In this document: positions 56,537-64,000 of the stretch, one piece after another
How positions within the stretch are numbered: position 1 is the stretch's first letter
Layout: every line of letters begins with the position of its first letter
Origin: Bacteroidetes bacterium endosymbiont of Geopemphigus sp.
GTDB lineage: Bacteria > Bacteroidota > Bacteroidia > Flavobacteriales > Blattabacteriaceae
Direction: 5' to 3'
DNA: 64,000 bases
Assembly: GCF_002904345.1 (NCBI RefSeq)
Contig: NZ_PEIH01000005.1
Span: 550,449-614,448 of the forward strand
Notes under the pieces: generated by a model
The model's input: the letters and a program-made list of their open reading frames with translations, nothing else
Databases searched by the model: none
Told to the model about the DNA's origin: nothing
Position numbers and translations under genes: made by a program

Positions 56537-58048
56537 TTAATGTTTAAAATGCCGCATGCCACTCATAATCATAGGAAGACCGTAGGCATCACAGGCAGCT
56601 ATCGAATCGGCATCGCGCAGAGACCCTCCTGGTTGAATAAAAGCTGTAATACCTTTAGAAGCTGCTTGATCTATCACATCCCTGAAAGGGAAAAAAGCAT
56701 CTGAAGCCAGCACCAGATTTTCAGATGATTTTTCCAAGGCTCGCCCTATCGCCTGAGAGCTTGCCCAAATGCGATTGGTTTGACCACCGGCAATCCCCAG
56801 AGCTTGGGTGGAACGAGCTACCACTATAGCATTAGATTTGACATGCTTAACCACTCTCTGCGCAAAACACAAAGCCTTTATCTGATCAACTGTAGGCTTG
56901 GCTTTTGTCACTACCGTATAATCGGTAAAAAAGTGCTCATCACGCTCTTGAACGAGAATGCCACCGTCTGTTTTAAAGTATTCGAGCTTATCTGATATGG
57001 GGGTTTTTATACGGATAAGACGTAAATTCTTTTTTATCTTAAGTATTTTTAATGCTTCTGCGCTAAACTCAGGCGCTAATATGATCTCTAAAAAAATATC
57101 CTTCATCAGCTCAGCGGCAGCTTTATCCAAAGGGCGATTTACCGCTATGATACCTCCAAAAATAGATATCGGATCGCATGCATAAGCTTTTTGATAAGCC
57201 TTTGAAATATCTTTACCTAGAGCTACACCGCAAGGTGTAGCATGCTTTAGAGCGCAAGCGGCTGGATCAGAAAATTCCGACATCAGTTTCCAGGCGGCAT
57301 CCATATCGCGAAGATTATTAAAAGACAATTCCTTACCCTGTATTTGTTCAAAATCACAAAAAGCGCCTGATCCGGTGGTACTGGTATAATAAGCTGCTTT
57401 TTGATGAGGATTCTCCCCGTATCGCAAATCAAAACGCTTTTTATAAGAAGCATTGATAAAGACAGGGAAATTCTCTTGTAAAAGCCATTGGGAAACAGCT
57501 GCGTCATAGGCAGCGGTAAGATTAAAGACTTTTCCGGCAAGCTTCTTTCGCAGATCTGAAGAGAACTCCTTTTTTTGAGAGAGTTCATCCTGAACGATTT
57601 GATAATCTGCTATGTCGGTAATCACTAGCACATCAGAAAAATTCTTTGCCGCGGCGCGCAACATGGTCGGGCCGCCGATATCGATAAATTCAAGCTTTCC
57701 ATGAAAGGGAAGATTTTCATTAGCTTTCTCAAAAAAAGGATACAAATTGACCACAACCATATCCACAGGAGCGATATGATGCTCAGAGAGCGTATGCATA
57801 TGATCCTTATTCTTACGCTTAGCCAGAATTCCTGCATGGATAACAGGGTGTAAGCTTTTGACGCGTCCCTCTAAGATTTCCGGAAATTGAGTAAGCTCAG
57901 CGATCTCCAAAGGCCGTAATCCAGATTCCTGAAGATATCGAAAAGTTCCGCCTGTAGAGAGGATTTCATACCCCTGGGTCTCTAAAAATCGAGCAAATAC
58001 AAGTAAACCGGTTTTATCAAATACGCTGATAAGGGCTCTTTTTTTCAT
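56537..58048 (-). CDS. purH: bifunctional AICAR transformylase/IMP cyclohydrolase
   Basis: A 503-residue PurH. N-terminal IMP cyclohydrolase (MGS-like) domain: RALISVFDKTGLLVFARFLE, ILSTGGTFRYLQESG, LEGRVKSLHPVIHAGILAKR, VVVNLYPF. C-terminal AICAR transformylase: YGENPHQKAAYYTS, LSFNNLRDMDAAWKLMSEFS, ALKHATPCGVALG with the catalytic Lys-His, AIVVARSTQALGIAGGQTNR, SDAFFPFRDVID and IQPGGSLRDAD. It is uninterrupted and performs the last two steps to IMP. With purM broken its substrate could only come from AICAR made elsewhere, such as in histidine synthesis. Confidence 0.96.
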   Translation of the reverse strand: MKKRALISVFDKTGLLVFARFLETQGYEILSTGGTFRYLQESGLRPLEIAELTQFPEILEGRVKSLHPVIHAGILAKRKNKDHMHTLSEHHIAPVDMVVVNLYPFFEKANENLPFHGKLEFIDIGGPTMLRAAAKNFSDVLVITDIADYQIVQDELSQKKEFSSDLRKKLAGKVFNLTAAYDAAVSQWLLQENFPVFINASYKKRFDLRYGENPHQKAAYYTSTTGSGAFCDFEQIQGKELSFNNLRDMDAAWKLMSEFSDPAACALKHATPCGVALGKDISKAYQKAYACDPISIFGGIIAVNRPLDKAAAELMKDIFLEIILAPEFSAEALKILKIKKNLRLIRIKTPISDKLEYFKTDGGILVQERDEHFFTDYTVVTKAKPTVDQIKALCFAQRVVKHVKSNAIVVARSTQALGIAGGQTNRIWASSQAIGRALEKSSENLVLASDAFFPFRDVIDQAASKGITAFIQPGGSLRDADSIAACDAYGLPMIMSGMRHFKH

Positions 58049-58138
58049 ATATCTGATGTCTTTTACGAATCATTTTTGCAATGGGCCTTGATTTACCGAA
58101 ACCTATTCAAGATCTTTGATAAGAAGCTTATGCTCGAG

Positions 58139-58651
58139 TTAATGGATTTTTTTGGCCAAAGACTCAGGAGTTTCTACGGGATCTATGGTGCAAGATTTTT
58201 GAAGAATGATCTCGCTGGCATCGACCTCAGGAATCACATAATGCACTGTAGCTGCTGATTGAGTTTCCTTGTTTTTCAAAACAGCTCGGTAAACTTTCAT
58301 GTCATACATGTCCATACCTCCGTATTTAGACAAAAGAGACGGATGCAAATTTATGAGCTTTCCGGCCCATTTTTGACAAAAGTCGCCATCTAAAATGGAA
58401 AGAAAGCCAGCCATAAGGATCAAGTCAGTATCCTTTTGAAGAATACTATCGATATTTTTACAAAATTCAAGGCTTCGATCAAGACAAAAGTTTGGTATTT
58501 CTTCTTTTACATAATGCGCTAAGGCAAAACAATCTCTATCGGAAATCATCTTATAAATATTCAGATATGGAAGACGTCCATCTTCTATAGCCTGCAAAAG
58601 ATTTAGTAGATTACTCCCTTTTCCCGAAACCAAAACAGCTGTTTTAATCAT
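58139..58651 (-). CDS. purN: glycinamide ribonucleotide transformylase, shortened
   Basis: A 170-residue PurN: AVLVSGKGSNLLNLLQAIED, DRDCFALAHYVKEE, LILMAGFLSILDGDFCQKWA, LINLHPSLLSKYGGMDMYDM (the catalytic region, with the Asn-His pair) and SAATVHYVIPEVDASEIILQ. The frame stops at AKKIH, after which the same frame reads LEHKLLIKDLE and then stops again. Homologues continue in that way (LEHxLLPxxIE), so a TAA has replaced one codon and removes about 11 C-terminal residues. The active site is intact. It may still work or be read through. Confidence 0.85.
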   Translation of the reverse strand: MIKTAVLVSGKGSNLLNLLQAIEDGRLPYLNIYKMISDRDCFALAHYVKEEIPNFCLDRSLEFCKNIDSILQKDTDLILMAGFLSILDGDFCQKWAGKLINLHPSLLSKYGGMDMYDMKVYRAVLKNKETQSAATVHYVIPEVDASEIILQKSCTIDPVETPESLAKKIH

Positions 58652-58653
58652 TT

Positions 58654-59450
58654 TAAAGTGGATGTTTTTTTGAATAAAGTCTATTTAAATAATCTATAGC
58701 CTCTGACCTAGCTTGTTTCCCTGCAATAAGCGTCGGTTTTTTTTCATACTCGGCGTAATGAGCAAAAGCATACAAGTTCCCCCTTGCTTTTTTATCCATT
58801 CTATAAACCAGTACGCTTGATAGTAGCCGCTCTACCGGTCTTTACATAGAACTCCCATGCATCGGACAATTCCTCAGAAAAGAGAATATTTTGAGTATGC
58901 CTATGAGCCTCTTTGGAAACGTGCAACTGATTCTGTAATAATTTGCTAAGAAAATCCACTTGTTCCATTACAGATATCTGAAGGTTGCTTACAAGCCAGG
59001 AACGAGTAAGACCATCATTTTTTCCGGGATTTCGCGAAAGATCGCGATTTCCATAATTCCATTGATTGACATAATTCTGAAATTTCTCCCGGCCAAGCTT
59101 TTTAATGATTTCCTGCGAATACCATACGGTACTACGATGCGTCCAAATACCAGGATAAGCCTTCACATGCCACATAGGAAATCTCGCTTTATATTCTTTT
59201 TTATAAGACCACTCAGGATGAAATTCATCATAAAGGATACCGTTGTCAAAGCCCATATAAGGCAATAGGAATTTTAAAAATAGAACAAAGCGAATGGAGT
59301 ATTTGTATATCACCTTTTTCAGTAAGCAATCGCCCGTTTTGATCTTGTAAAAGGAAAGCGCTCCTTTGAGCGAAAAGAACTTCGCTTAATAAGATAACGA
59401 GCCAAAGGAAGATGAAATTTTTAATTATAGTTTTTAAATAGTACATCATT
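58654..59450 (-). pseudogene. broken class D beta-lactamase family protein
   Basis: Fragments fit a class D (OXA-type) enzyme. N-terminal: signal region NFIFLWLVILLSEVLFAQ, then SLCSIFKIPIALYGL with the S-x-x-K motif (SIFK). After a frameshift near 59270: NGILYDEFHPEWSYKKEYKA, WNYGNRDLSRNPGKNDGLTR with the YGN motif, EQVDFLSKLLQNQLHVSKEA, and VKTGRAATIKRTGL with KTG. A stop at 58801 replaces an expected Trp, and NLYAFAHYAEYEKKPTLIAG continues in another frame to a stop just before purN. The start ATG is now in frame with purM. Class D enzymes hydrolyse beta-lactams; relatives act as penicillin sensors or transpeptidase-like proteins. Confidence 0.82.
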
Positions 59451-60459
59451 TTTTTAAAACTAATCTTCTCAGGACCTTTTTCAATAGATCCTATTACAAA
59501 AAACTTCTCACCAAGCGATCTCATATATTGAAAAACACCATTCCGATCCTCAGGAGAAACCACTACAACCATACCTATGCCCATATTAAATGGACCACAC
59601 ATCTCCTCTTGAGGTATTTTACCTATGGATTGAATAAGCTCAAAAACAGGCTGTACCGGAATTTTCAACACATCGATAAGTGCATATAAACCCTCTAGTA
59701 TAATTCTGGGAATATTTTCAAGAATCCAGCCACCGGTAATATGCGCCAAACCATGAATAGTAAAACGCTCTAAAAGCCTATGGACAATATCGTTATAAAG
59801 TCGTGTAGATTTTAGTAGCGCTTCATAAAGAGAATACCCATGAAAATCTTTTAAAAGATCTTCACGTGAAAAAATCTTGCGAATAAGTGAATAGACATTG
59901 CTGTGTACCCCTGAGAAAAGCAAGCCTATGAGAATATCCCCTTGCTGAACACTCGCTGTGTCATCAATAATCTTTTCGCGCTCAACCACGGCTACGCAAA
60001 AACGGGCCACATCGTAATCGACCGATTAGTACATGCTCGGCTCTCTGAAGTTTCCCCTCCGATAAGGGCTGTACCGGTAGCCTTGCAAGCGCCCGCCATT
60101 CCGGAGATGATCTGCACAAGGCGATATCCGCGTTGAGCTTGCTACAAACGGTATAATCCAAAAAAAACAAAGTCTTGGATCCATTACATAAAATATCATT
60201 AGCACACATAGCAAAACAGTCAATACCGATAGAGGAGTATTTTTTATAATCCAGAGCAAGACGCAATTTAGTACTTACTCCATCGGCTCCCAAGACCAAT
60301 ACAAGATTTTTGTATCCCGAGAGTTGATAAAAAGCACCAAATCCTCCCAAGCCATTGAGAACATTTACATTGTGTGTCTTTTCTACGGCTTTTTTTTATT
60401 TTCGCTACTGTTCGATAGCCTTCTTCTTTATCTACACCGTCCTGCTTGTAAGTACTCAT
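59451..60459 (-). pseudogene. purM: broken AIR synthetase (purM)
   Basis: PurM closes the imidazole ring of the purine precursor. Start STYKQDGVDKEEGYRTVAKI, then a shift to MGGFGAFYQLSGYKNLVLVL, SIGIDCFAMCANDILCNGSK and LNADIA. A shift near 60130 leads to GMAGACKATGTALIGGETSE, another near 60035 to DYDVARFCVAVVEREKII after a nonsense codon. The end LAHITGGWILENIPRIILEG, PQEEMCGPFNMGIGMVVVVS is open. Some residues are altered in the glycine loop (GVHSNVYSL). The original stop is lost too: the frame runs on through SFKKMMYYL into the beta-lactamase relic. Its start overlaps the purF end as ATGA. Confidence 0.92.
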
Positions 60460-61199
60460 AAAGCCATATTTTCTTTAATAGAATTATTTTTTTGAACAGG
60501 ATAATTTTCTATAAAAAATCCAAAATAATAATCAGTACCCTGCAATATCTTCTTAAGATTCTTCACGCTCAAAAAAACCAAACTATCTACACCTAATATC
60601 TTAGCGATTTGTTTATCGGTTAAACGAGCTGAGATTAAGTGTTTCTTATCAGGGGTGTCTATCCCAAGAAAACAAGGAACTACAATAGGGGGCGAGGCGC
60701 TGCGGAAATGGATCTCCAGAGCGCCGGATTTTCGGAAAAAATCCACTAGTCGACAACTGGTAGTAACGAGTACTATGGAATCATCAATGATCACTATGCG
60801 TTTACCTTTGACTTCGCTCATTATGGAATTGAGCTTCAAATGTACACTGACAGTTCCCGAAGCTCTTGAGCAGGCGCTATAAAGGAGCGGTTGATAAACT
60901 TCTGCCACATGGGTAGTGGCCAGACGAATCTGGTTGTCACAGGTACTATAACCACGGGCGGCCTCGGTGGTTATTTTTCTCTGAGGTAGCTTTCCTGGCA
61001 AGGTCTGCTCTAGGGGTTCATTAGGATCAGCCGATCCGATTAATCGCATTGCCTGATAGACAAAAGTCCGTCCTGAAAGTGGATCACATATAGCTCCTCC
61101 AAGGCAAGTGGAGGCTCCGCCAAAAGGTTTGATTTCAGTAGGATGGTTATGTATTTCGTTTTTAAAAAGCAGTTGCCATTGCTGGATTTCGTCATCCAC
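60456..61199 (-). pseudogene. in-frame deletion fusion of purL and purF
   Basis: One open frame of 247 codons made of two genes. The first 85 residues are PurL (FKNEIHNHPTEIKPFGGAST, DPLSGRTFVYQAMRLIGSAD, LPGKLPQRKITTEAARGYST, IRLATTHVAEVY). Then a 20-residue junction leads into the C-terminal half of PurF: VSVHLKLNSIMSEVKGKRIV, DDSIVLVTTSCRLVDFF (PRPP-binding loop, with the usual RG changed to LV), FRSASPPIVVPCFLGIDTPD and YYFGFFIENYPVQ. The deletion removed most of PurL and the glutaminase half of PurF. Neither activity can remain. The original gene order was therefore purL-purF-purM. Confidence 0.92.
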
Positions 61200-61204
61200 C
61201 TTGA

Positions 61205-62062
61205 TATCGATATCTAGCGTGCAAGCATTGATCTCATCAGAAATAACCCAGTCTCTCTAGATATCCTTCAGCACGAAGAGTTTTGGAGGTGATAATGACG
61301 AGATCCATAAGTGTCACAGGTTTTTCTTCCCTTTTTAATAACGCTTGGGTGTTTTGATAGTTTTGAAAGATATTTTGCAGCGTCTCCTGAAAAATTCCCT
61401 CAAAAGCAATATTTTTTAAACAAGTAATAAAGCTCGTATGTCTACAATGGTCGGACCAGTATGTATCGAATACCCGCAATTCTGTCTCAAAAGGATCGCG
61501 TCTTTGTTGCTGAAAATAATTTTGGATAAAAGAAAGATCTTCATAGCTCATCACAAAGCAATGGACTTTATAAAAACGCTCCAGTTCATCAGATGAAAAT
61601 TGCCGAATTTTATCTATAATAGGAATTTTCATAGGAGCCGAATGGACGGGAAGCTCGAGCAATCTCAAGCCCTTCTCACGAGCCTCAACGGCGTTTATAC
61701 AATATTTTTTGACTTTATCTAAATCTTTATGGAGGTAAGTCTATCAATTCGATAAGGCGTCCGCTACGTACAATAGCATCTGCTTCTGGAGCGATGATTT
61801 TGATATATTGCGTAGCGGAATCAGCTCGTTGACCATACTGACCAGGAAGATATTCAATAGTGAAGTAAGGATACGTTGAATAAAAATTTTCATGTACCGT
61901 ATCGGTGACCTTATCGGAAAAAACGCGATAAAGCACCTTATCATAGTGCGCCTCATCAAGCTGAAAAATATCGTATATGTCGTATATACGAAGATCTTCA
62001 AAGTGTTTTCGTGAAGAGACATCAAAAGAAGTTTTTTTTTGAATATAAATTCTTTGATTCAT
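61205..62062 (-). pseudogene. purL: N-terminal remains of FGAM synthase
   Basis: Starts with an intact 111-residue segment (MNQRIYIQKKTSFDVSSRKH, FTIEYLPGQYGQRADSATQY), which matches the long single-chain PurL of Clostridia and Bacteroidota. A frameshift near 61735 is followed by YLHKDLDKVKKYCINAVEAR, SDELERFYKVHCFVMSYEDL, FDTYWSDHCRHTSFITCLKN and PVTLMDLVIITSKTLRAEGY. Another shift near 61240 leads to DEINACTLDIDIKV, the start of the fused frame. The large catalytic part downstream is deleted. PurL makes formylglycinamidine ribonucleotide. Confidence 0.9.
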
Positions 62063-62151
62063 GATGTTTTCGAGAAAATAAGAGGAAGTGTAAATAAAAA
62101 TCCAAAAATATAGTTCATATCAATATATTAAAAAATAAATTCTTAAAAATT

Positions 62152-63582
62152 TCAAACACTGAGGTCTTCATTAGGTGTATCGATTAAATCTTTATGTCTT
62201 TCCAAGAGCGGATCTACCTGTTCCTCAATAAAATTCACCGTCTGCTCAGAAGCAAAGCCTGTAAAATTTTTTGGATAAAGCAAATCCATTAGTTGCTTTT
62301 TATCGATGTTGATTTTGTTATCGTTTACTATTCGCCCAATCAAATCATTTTCTTTCCCCCGAATTTTCACTACCTGAGCAGCTTGCATGGAATGAAGACG
62401 AATACGCTCGTGCAGCCATTGACGGTCCCCTCCATTTTTTACGCCTTCCATAATAATATATTCGGTAGCCATGAAAGGAAACTCTTCCTTTATATGTTTT
62501 TCAATCATTTTAGGGTAAACCACCAGGCCGTCCATAATATTATTCCAGATTAGCAAAATAGCATCTATAGCGAGAAAAGCTTGAGGTATCACCAAACGTT
62601 TATTGGCCGAATCGTCCAGTGTGCGCTCTAACCATTGGCTAGCAGCTACCATAGCCGGGCTCGAAGAAAGCGATATGGCAAATTTCGCCAAAGCTGCGAT
62701 GCGTTCACTGCGCATGGGATTGCGCTTATAGGCCATAGCACTTGAACCAATCTGATCTTTCTCAAAAGGTTCTTCGATTTCTTTAAGATTTTGCAATAGT
62801 CGCAAATCATTGGTAAACTTATGGGCCGATTGAGCGATATTGGATAGTAAATACAATACTTGAGCATCGAGCTTACGGTCATAGGTCTGACCGGTGACGG
62901 CAAAACGTTTTTGAAAACCAAAGCGTTTTGAGAGTTGATCATCCAGCTTTTTTACTTTCTCAAAATCGCCATTAAAAAGCTCCTTAAAGCTGGCTGCAGT
63001 TCCTGTAGTACCTTTCACACCTCGAAAACGTAAGTTTTCAAAGCAAAACTCACATTCCTCAATATCCAGTAAAAGGCTTTGTAGCCAAAGGCTAGCGCGC
63101 TTGCCTACCGTGGTAAGCTGAGCCGGCTGGTAGTGTGTAAAACCCAAAGTGGGAAGTTCTTTATACTCCAAAGCAAAGTCGCGAAGGCGCTTAACAAGTC
63201 GTACCATTCTTTTAAAAAGAATCTGCATACCATCACGAATCTGAATCAAATCGGTATTATCTCCTACAAAGGCACTGGTAGCACCCAGGTGAATAACAGG
63301 CCGGGCCATGGGAGCCGCATCAGCAAGAGTATGTACATGAGCCATTACATCATGACGAAACTTTTTCTCATAATTCCTTGCTTTTTCAAAATCAATATCC
63401 TCAAGATGTGCTCTTAACTCTTGAAGCTGTTCCTCGGAAATATCCAAGCCAAGGGTCTTTTGTATCTCAGCTAAAGCCAGCCAAAGCTTGCGCCAGGTGG
63501 TGAATTTTTTGTGTGGGGAAAAATTGTAAAGCATATCTAAACTTGCATAACGCTCTACTAAAGGATTTTCATATCGATTCAC
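62152..63582 (-). CDS. purB: adenylosuccinate lyase
   Basis: A 476-residue lyase that cleaves SAICAR and adenylosuccinate. Visible: MNRYENPLVERYASLDMLYN, HDVMAHVHTLADAAPMARPV, IHLGATSAFVGDNTDLIQIR, TLGFTHYQPAQLTTVGKRAS (catalytic His), and the signature IGSSAMAYKRNPMRSERIAA. Codon one is GTG, the only initiation codon that fits the family start. With purA it gives the complete IMP to AMP branch. The active-site signature differs from SSAMPYKRNP by one residue (Pro to Ala). Confidence 0.96.
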   Translation of the reverse strand: MNRYENPLVERYASLDMLYNFSPHKKFTTWRKLWLALAEIQKTLGLDISEEQLQELRAHLEDIDFEKARNYEKKFRHDVMAHVHTLADAAPMARPVIHLGATSAFVGDNTDLIQIRDGMQILFKRMVRLVKRLRDFALEYKELPTLGFTHYQPAQLTTVGKRASLWLQSLLLDIEECEFCFENLRFRGVKGTTGTAASFKELFNGDFEKVKKLDDQLSKRFGFQKRFAVTGQTYDRKLDAQVLYLLSNIAQSAHKFTNDLRLLQNLKEIEEPFEKDQIGSSAMAYKRNPMRSERIAALAKFAISLSSSPAMVAASQWLERTLDDSANKRLVIPQAFLAIDAILLIWNNIMDGLVVYPKMIEKHIKEEFPFMATEYIIMEGVKNGGDRQWLHERIRLHSMQAAQVVKIRGKENDLIGRIVNDNKINIDKKQLMDLLYPKNFTGFASEQTVNFIEEQVDPLLERHKDLIDTPNEDLSV

Positions 63583-63606
63583 AAAGAATGATTTTTGATT
63601 TTTGAA

Positions 63607-64000
63607 TTAAAACAAGTCTAATTTTTTGATGATGTTTTGCCGACGCTCTGGCCCTACAGAGATGATGTCTAATTCTATTCCCATAAACTTTTCTATAAAT
63701 CTCAGGTACTCCTTACAATTTTCAGGAAGCGCTTCATAAGAGGTCACCCGTGAAATGTTCTCTTGCCATCCCGGTAGGTCGATATATACAGGTCGCATCT
63801 TTTCAAGGGCCTCGCTTGAAGCAGGAAATTGATCTGTTCGGGAGTGATCTGTTTTTTCATAGGCGATAGCTATGCGAAGTCTTTCAAATCCAGTAAGTAC
63901 ATCGAGCTTGGTCATTACCAGGTGGTTAATACCGTTAATCATACAAGCATAACGCAAGGCCACCAAATCGAGCCATCCGCAACGTCTTGGTCTTTTAGTA
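63607..64000 (-). CDS. purA: adenylosuccinate synthetase, C-terminal part
   Basis: The frame enters from the right edge of the window and ends at 63607; 131 codons are seen. Visible: RPRRCGWLDLVALRYACMIN, MTKLDVLTGFERLRIAIAYE, PVYIDLPGWQENISRVTSYE, LRFIEKFMGIELDIISVGPE and RRQNIIKKLDLF. These are the GWxDxxxLRY, TKLDVL and GPxR blocks of PurA, which joins IMP and aspartate. No break is seen in this part. It lies directly upstream of purB on the same strand. Confidence 0.95.
   Translation of the reverse strand, partial: TKRPRRCGWLDLVALRYACMINGINHLVMTKLDVLTGFERLRIAIAYEKTDHSRTDQFPASSEALEKMRPVYIDLPGWQENISRVTSYEALPENCKEYLRFIEKFMGIELDIISVGPERRQNIIKKLDLF

Noticed and set aside
60456-61199. A genuine new bifunctional PurL-PurF enzyme
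   Set aside because: The PurL part lacks its catalytic domains, the PurF part lacks its glutaminase domain and has a changed PRPP loop, and the purL segment upstream is frameshifted.

Overview
The window is an AT-rich stretch of chromosome from a member of the Bacteroidota, most likely a flavobacterium-derived, host-restricted bacterium whose genome is still being reduced. Evidence for the lineage: repeated TAnnTTTG promoter boxes; the rpmB-rpmG-DUF4295-ftsY cluster; two-subunit transketolase; PorT-like, OmpA-like and LpxR-like outer-membrane proteins; remnants of the gliding-motility transporter genes gldF and gldG; and a Bacteroidota-style SRP RNA. Evidence for recent reduction: about twenty genes are recognisable but broken by frameshifts, nonsense codons or deletions, and they lie between intact housekeeping genes. 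I saw no insertion sequence, prophage, CRISPR array, tRNA or rRNA gene. I cannot name the species.

Layout. 0-10 kb: relic metallophosphoesterase, phosphohexomutase, relic proline symporter putP, pssA and a DnaQ-type exonuclease, relic polysaccharide deacetylase and FAH-family hydrolase, then rpmB-rpmG-DUF4295-ftsY. 11-24 kb: lpxR-like gene, ychF, recQ, broken kpsF, tatC, a Smr protein, ompA, smpB, an ABC-F ATPase, transketolase N and C subunits, and RNase P RNA on the minus strand. 24-38.5 kb: relics of pruA and phoH, SAM hydroxide adenosyltransferase, hemJ, relics of gldF/gldG, a LOG-family gene, a broken exonuclease/GIY-YIG gene, a HerA/YjgR relic, one broken and one intact rhomboid, mutL, ribH, a TPR membrane protein, recF relic and a DUF721 gene. 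38.5-51.7 kb: relics of tonB, pstS and sodC, intact guaB, mlaE-mlaF, a PorT-like barrel, a TonB-dependent receptor relic, a YitT protein, tmRNA, and a poorly conserved stretch with a degraded secreted protein, an orphan HicB-like protein and a small lipoprotein. 52-64 kb: glycosyltransferase and DUF4199 genes, SRP RNA, then a long minus-strand purine cluster in transcription order purA (partial, entering from the right edge), purB, purL/purF, purM, a class D beta-lactamase-like gene, purN, purH, purD and guaA.

The purine cluster is the most informative part. The genes from IMP to AMP (purA, purB) and to GMP (guaB, guaA), and purH, are open. The upstream de novo genes are damaged: most of purL and the front of purF are deleted so that their remains form one in-frame 247-codon ORF; purM has several frameshifts and now runs in frame into a broken beta-lactamase gene; purN has an early stop; and purD is cut in two by a one-base frameshift at the border of its N-terminal domain, leaving two open frames that overlap as ATGA. 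The simplest reading is a recent loss of de novo purine synthesis with interconversion and salvage kept.

Other losses point the same way. Proline import and oxidation (putP, pruA), gliding (gldF, gldG), TonB-dependent uptake and phosphate binding (tonB, the receptor, pstS), superoxide dismutase (sodC), RecF and arabinose-5-phosphate isomerase (kpsF) are all broken, while translation, protein targeting, ribosome rescue (ssrA with smpB), mismatch repair and phospholipid genes stay intact.
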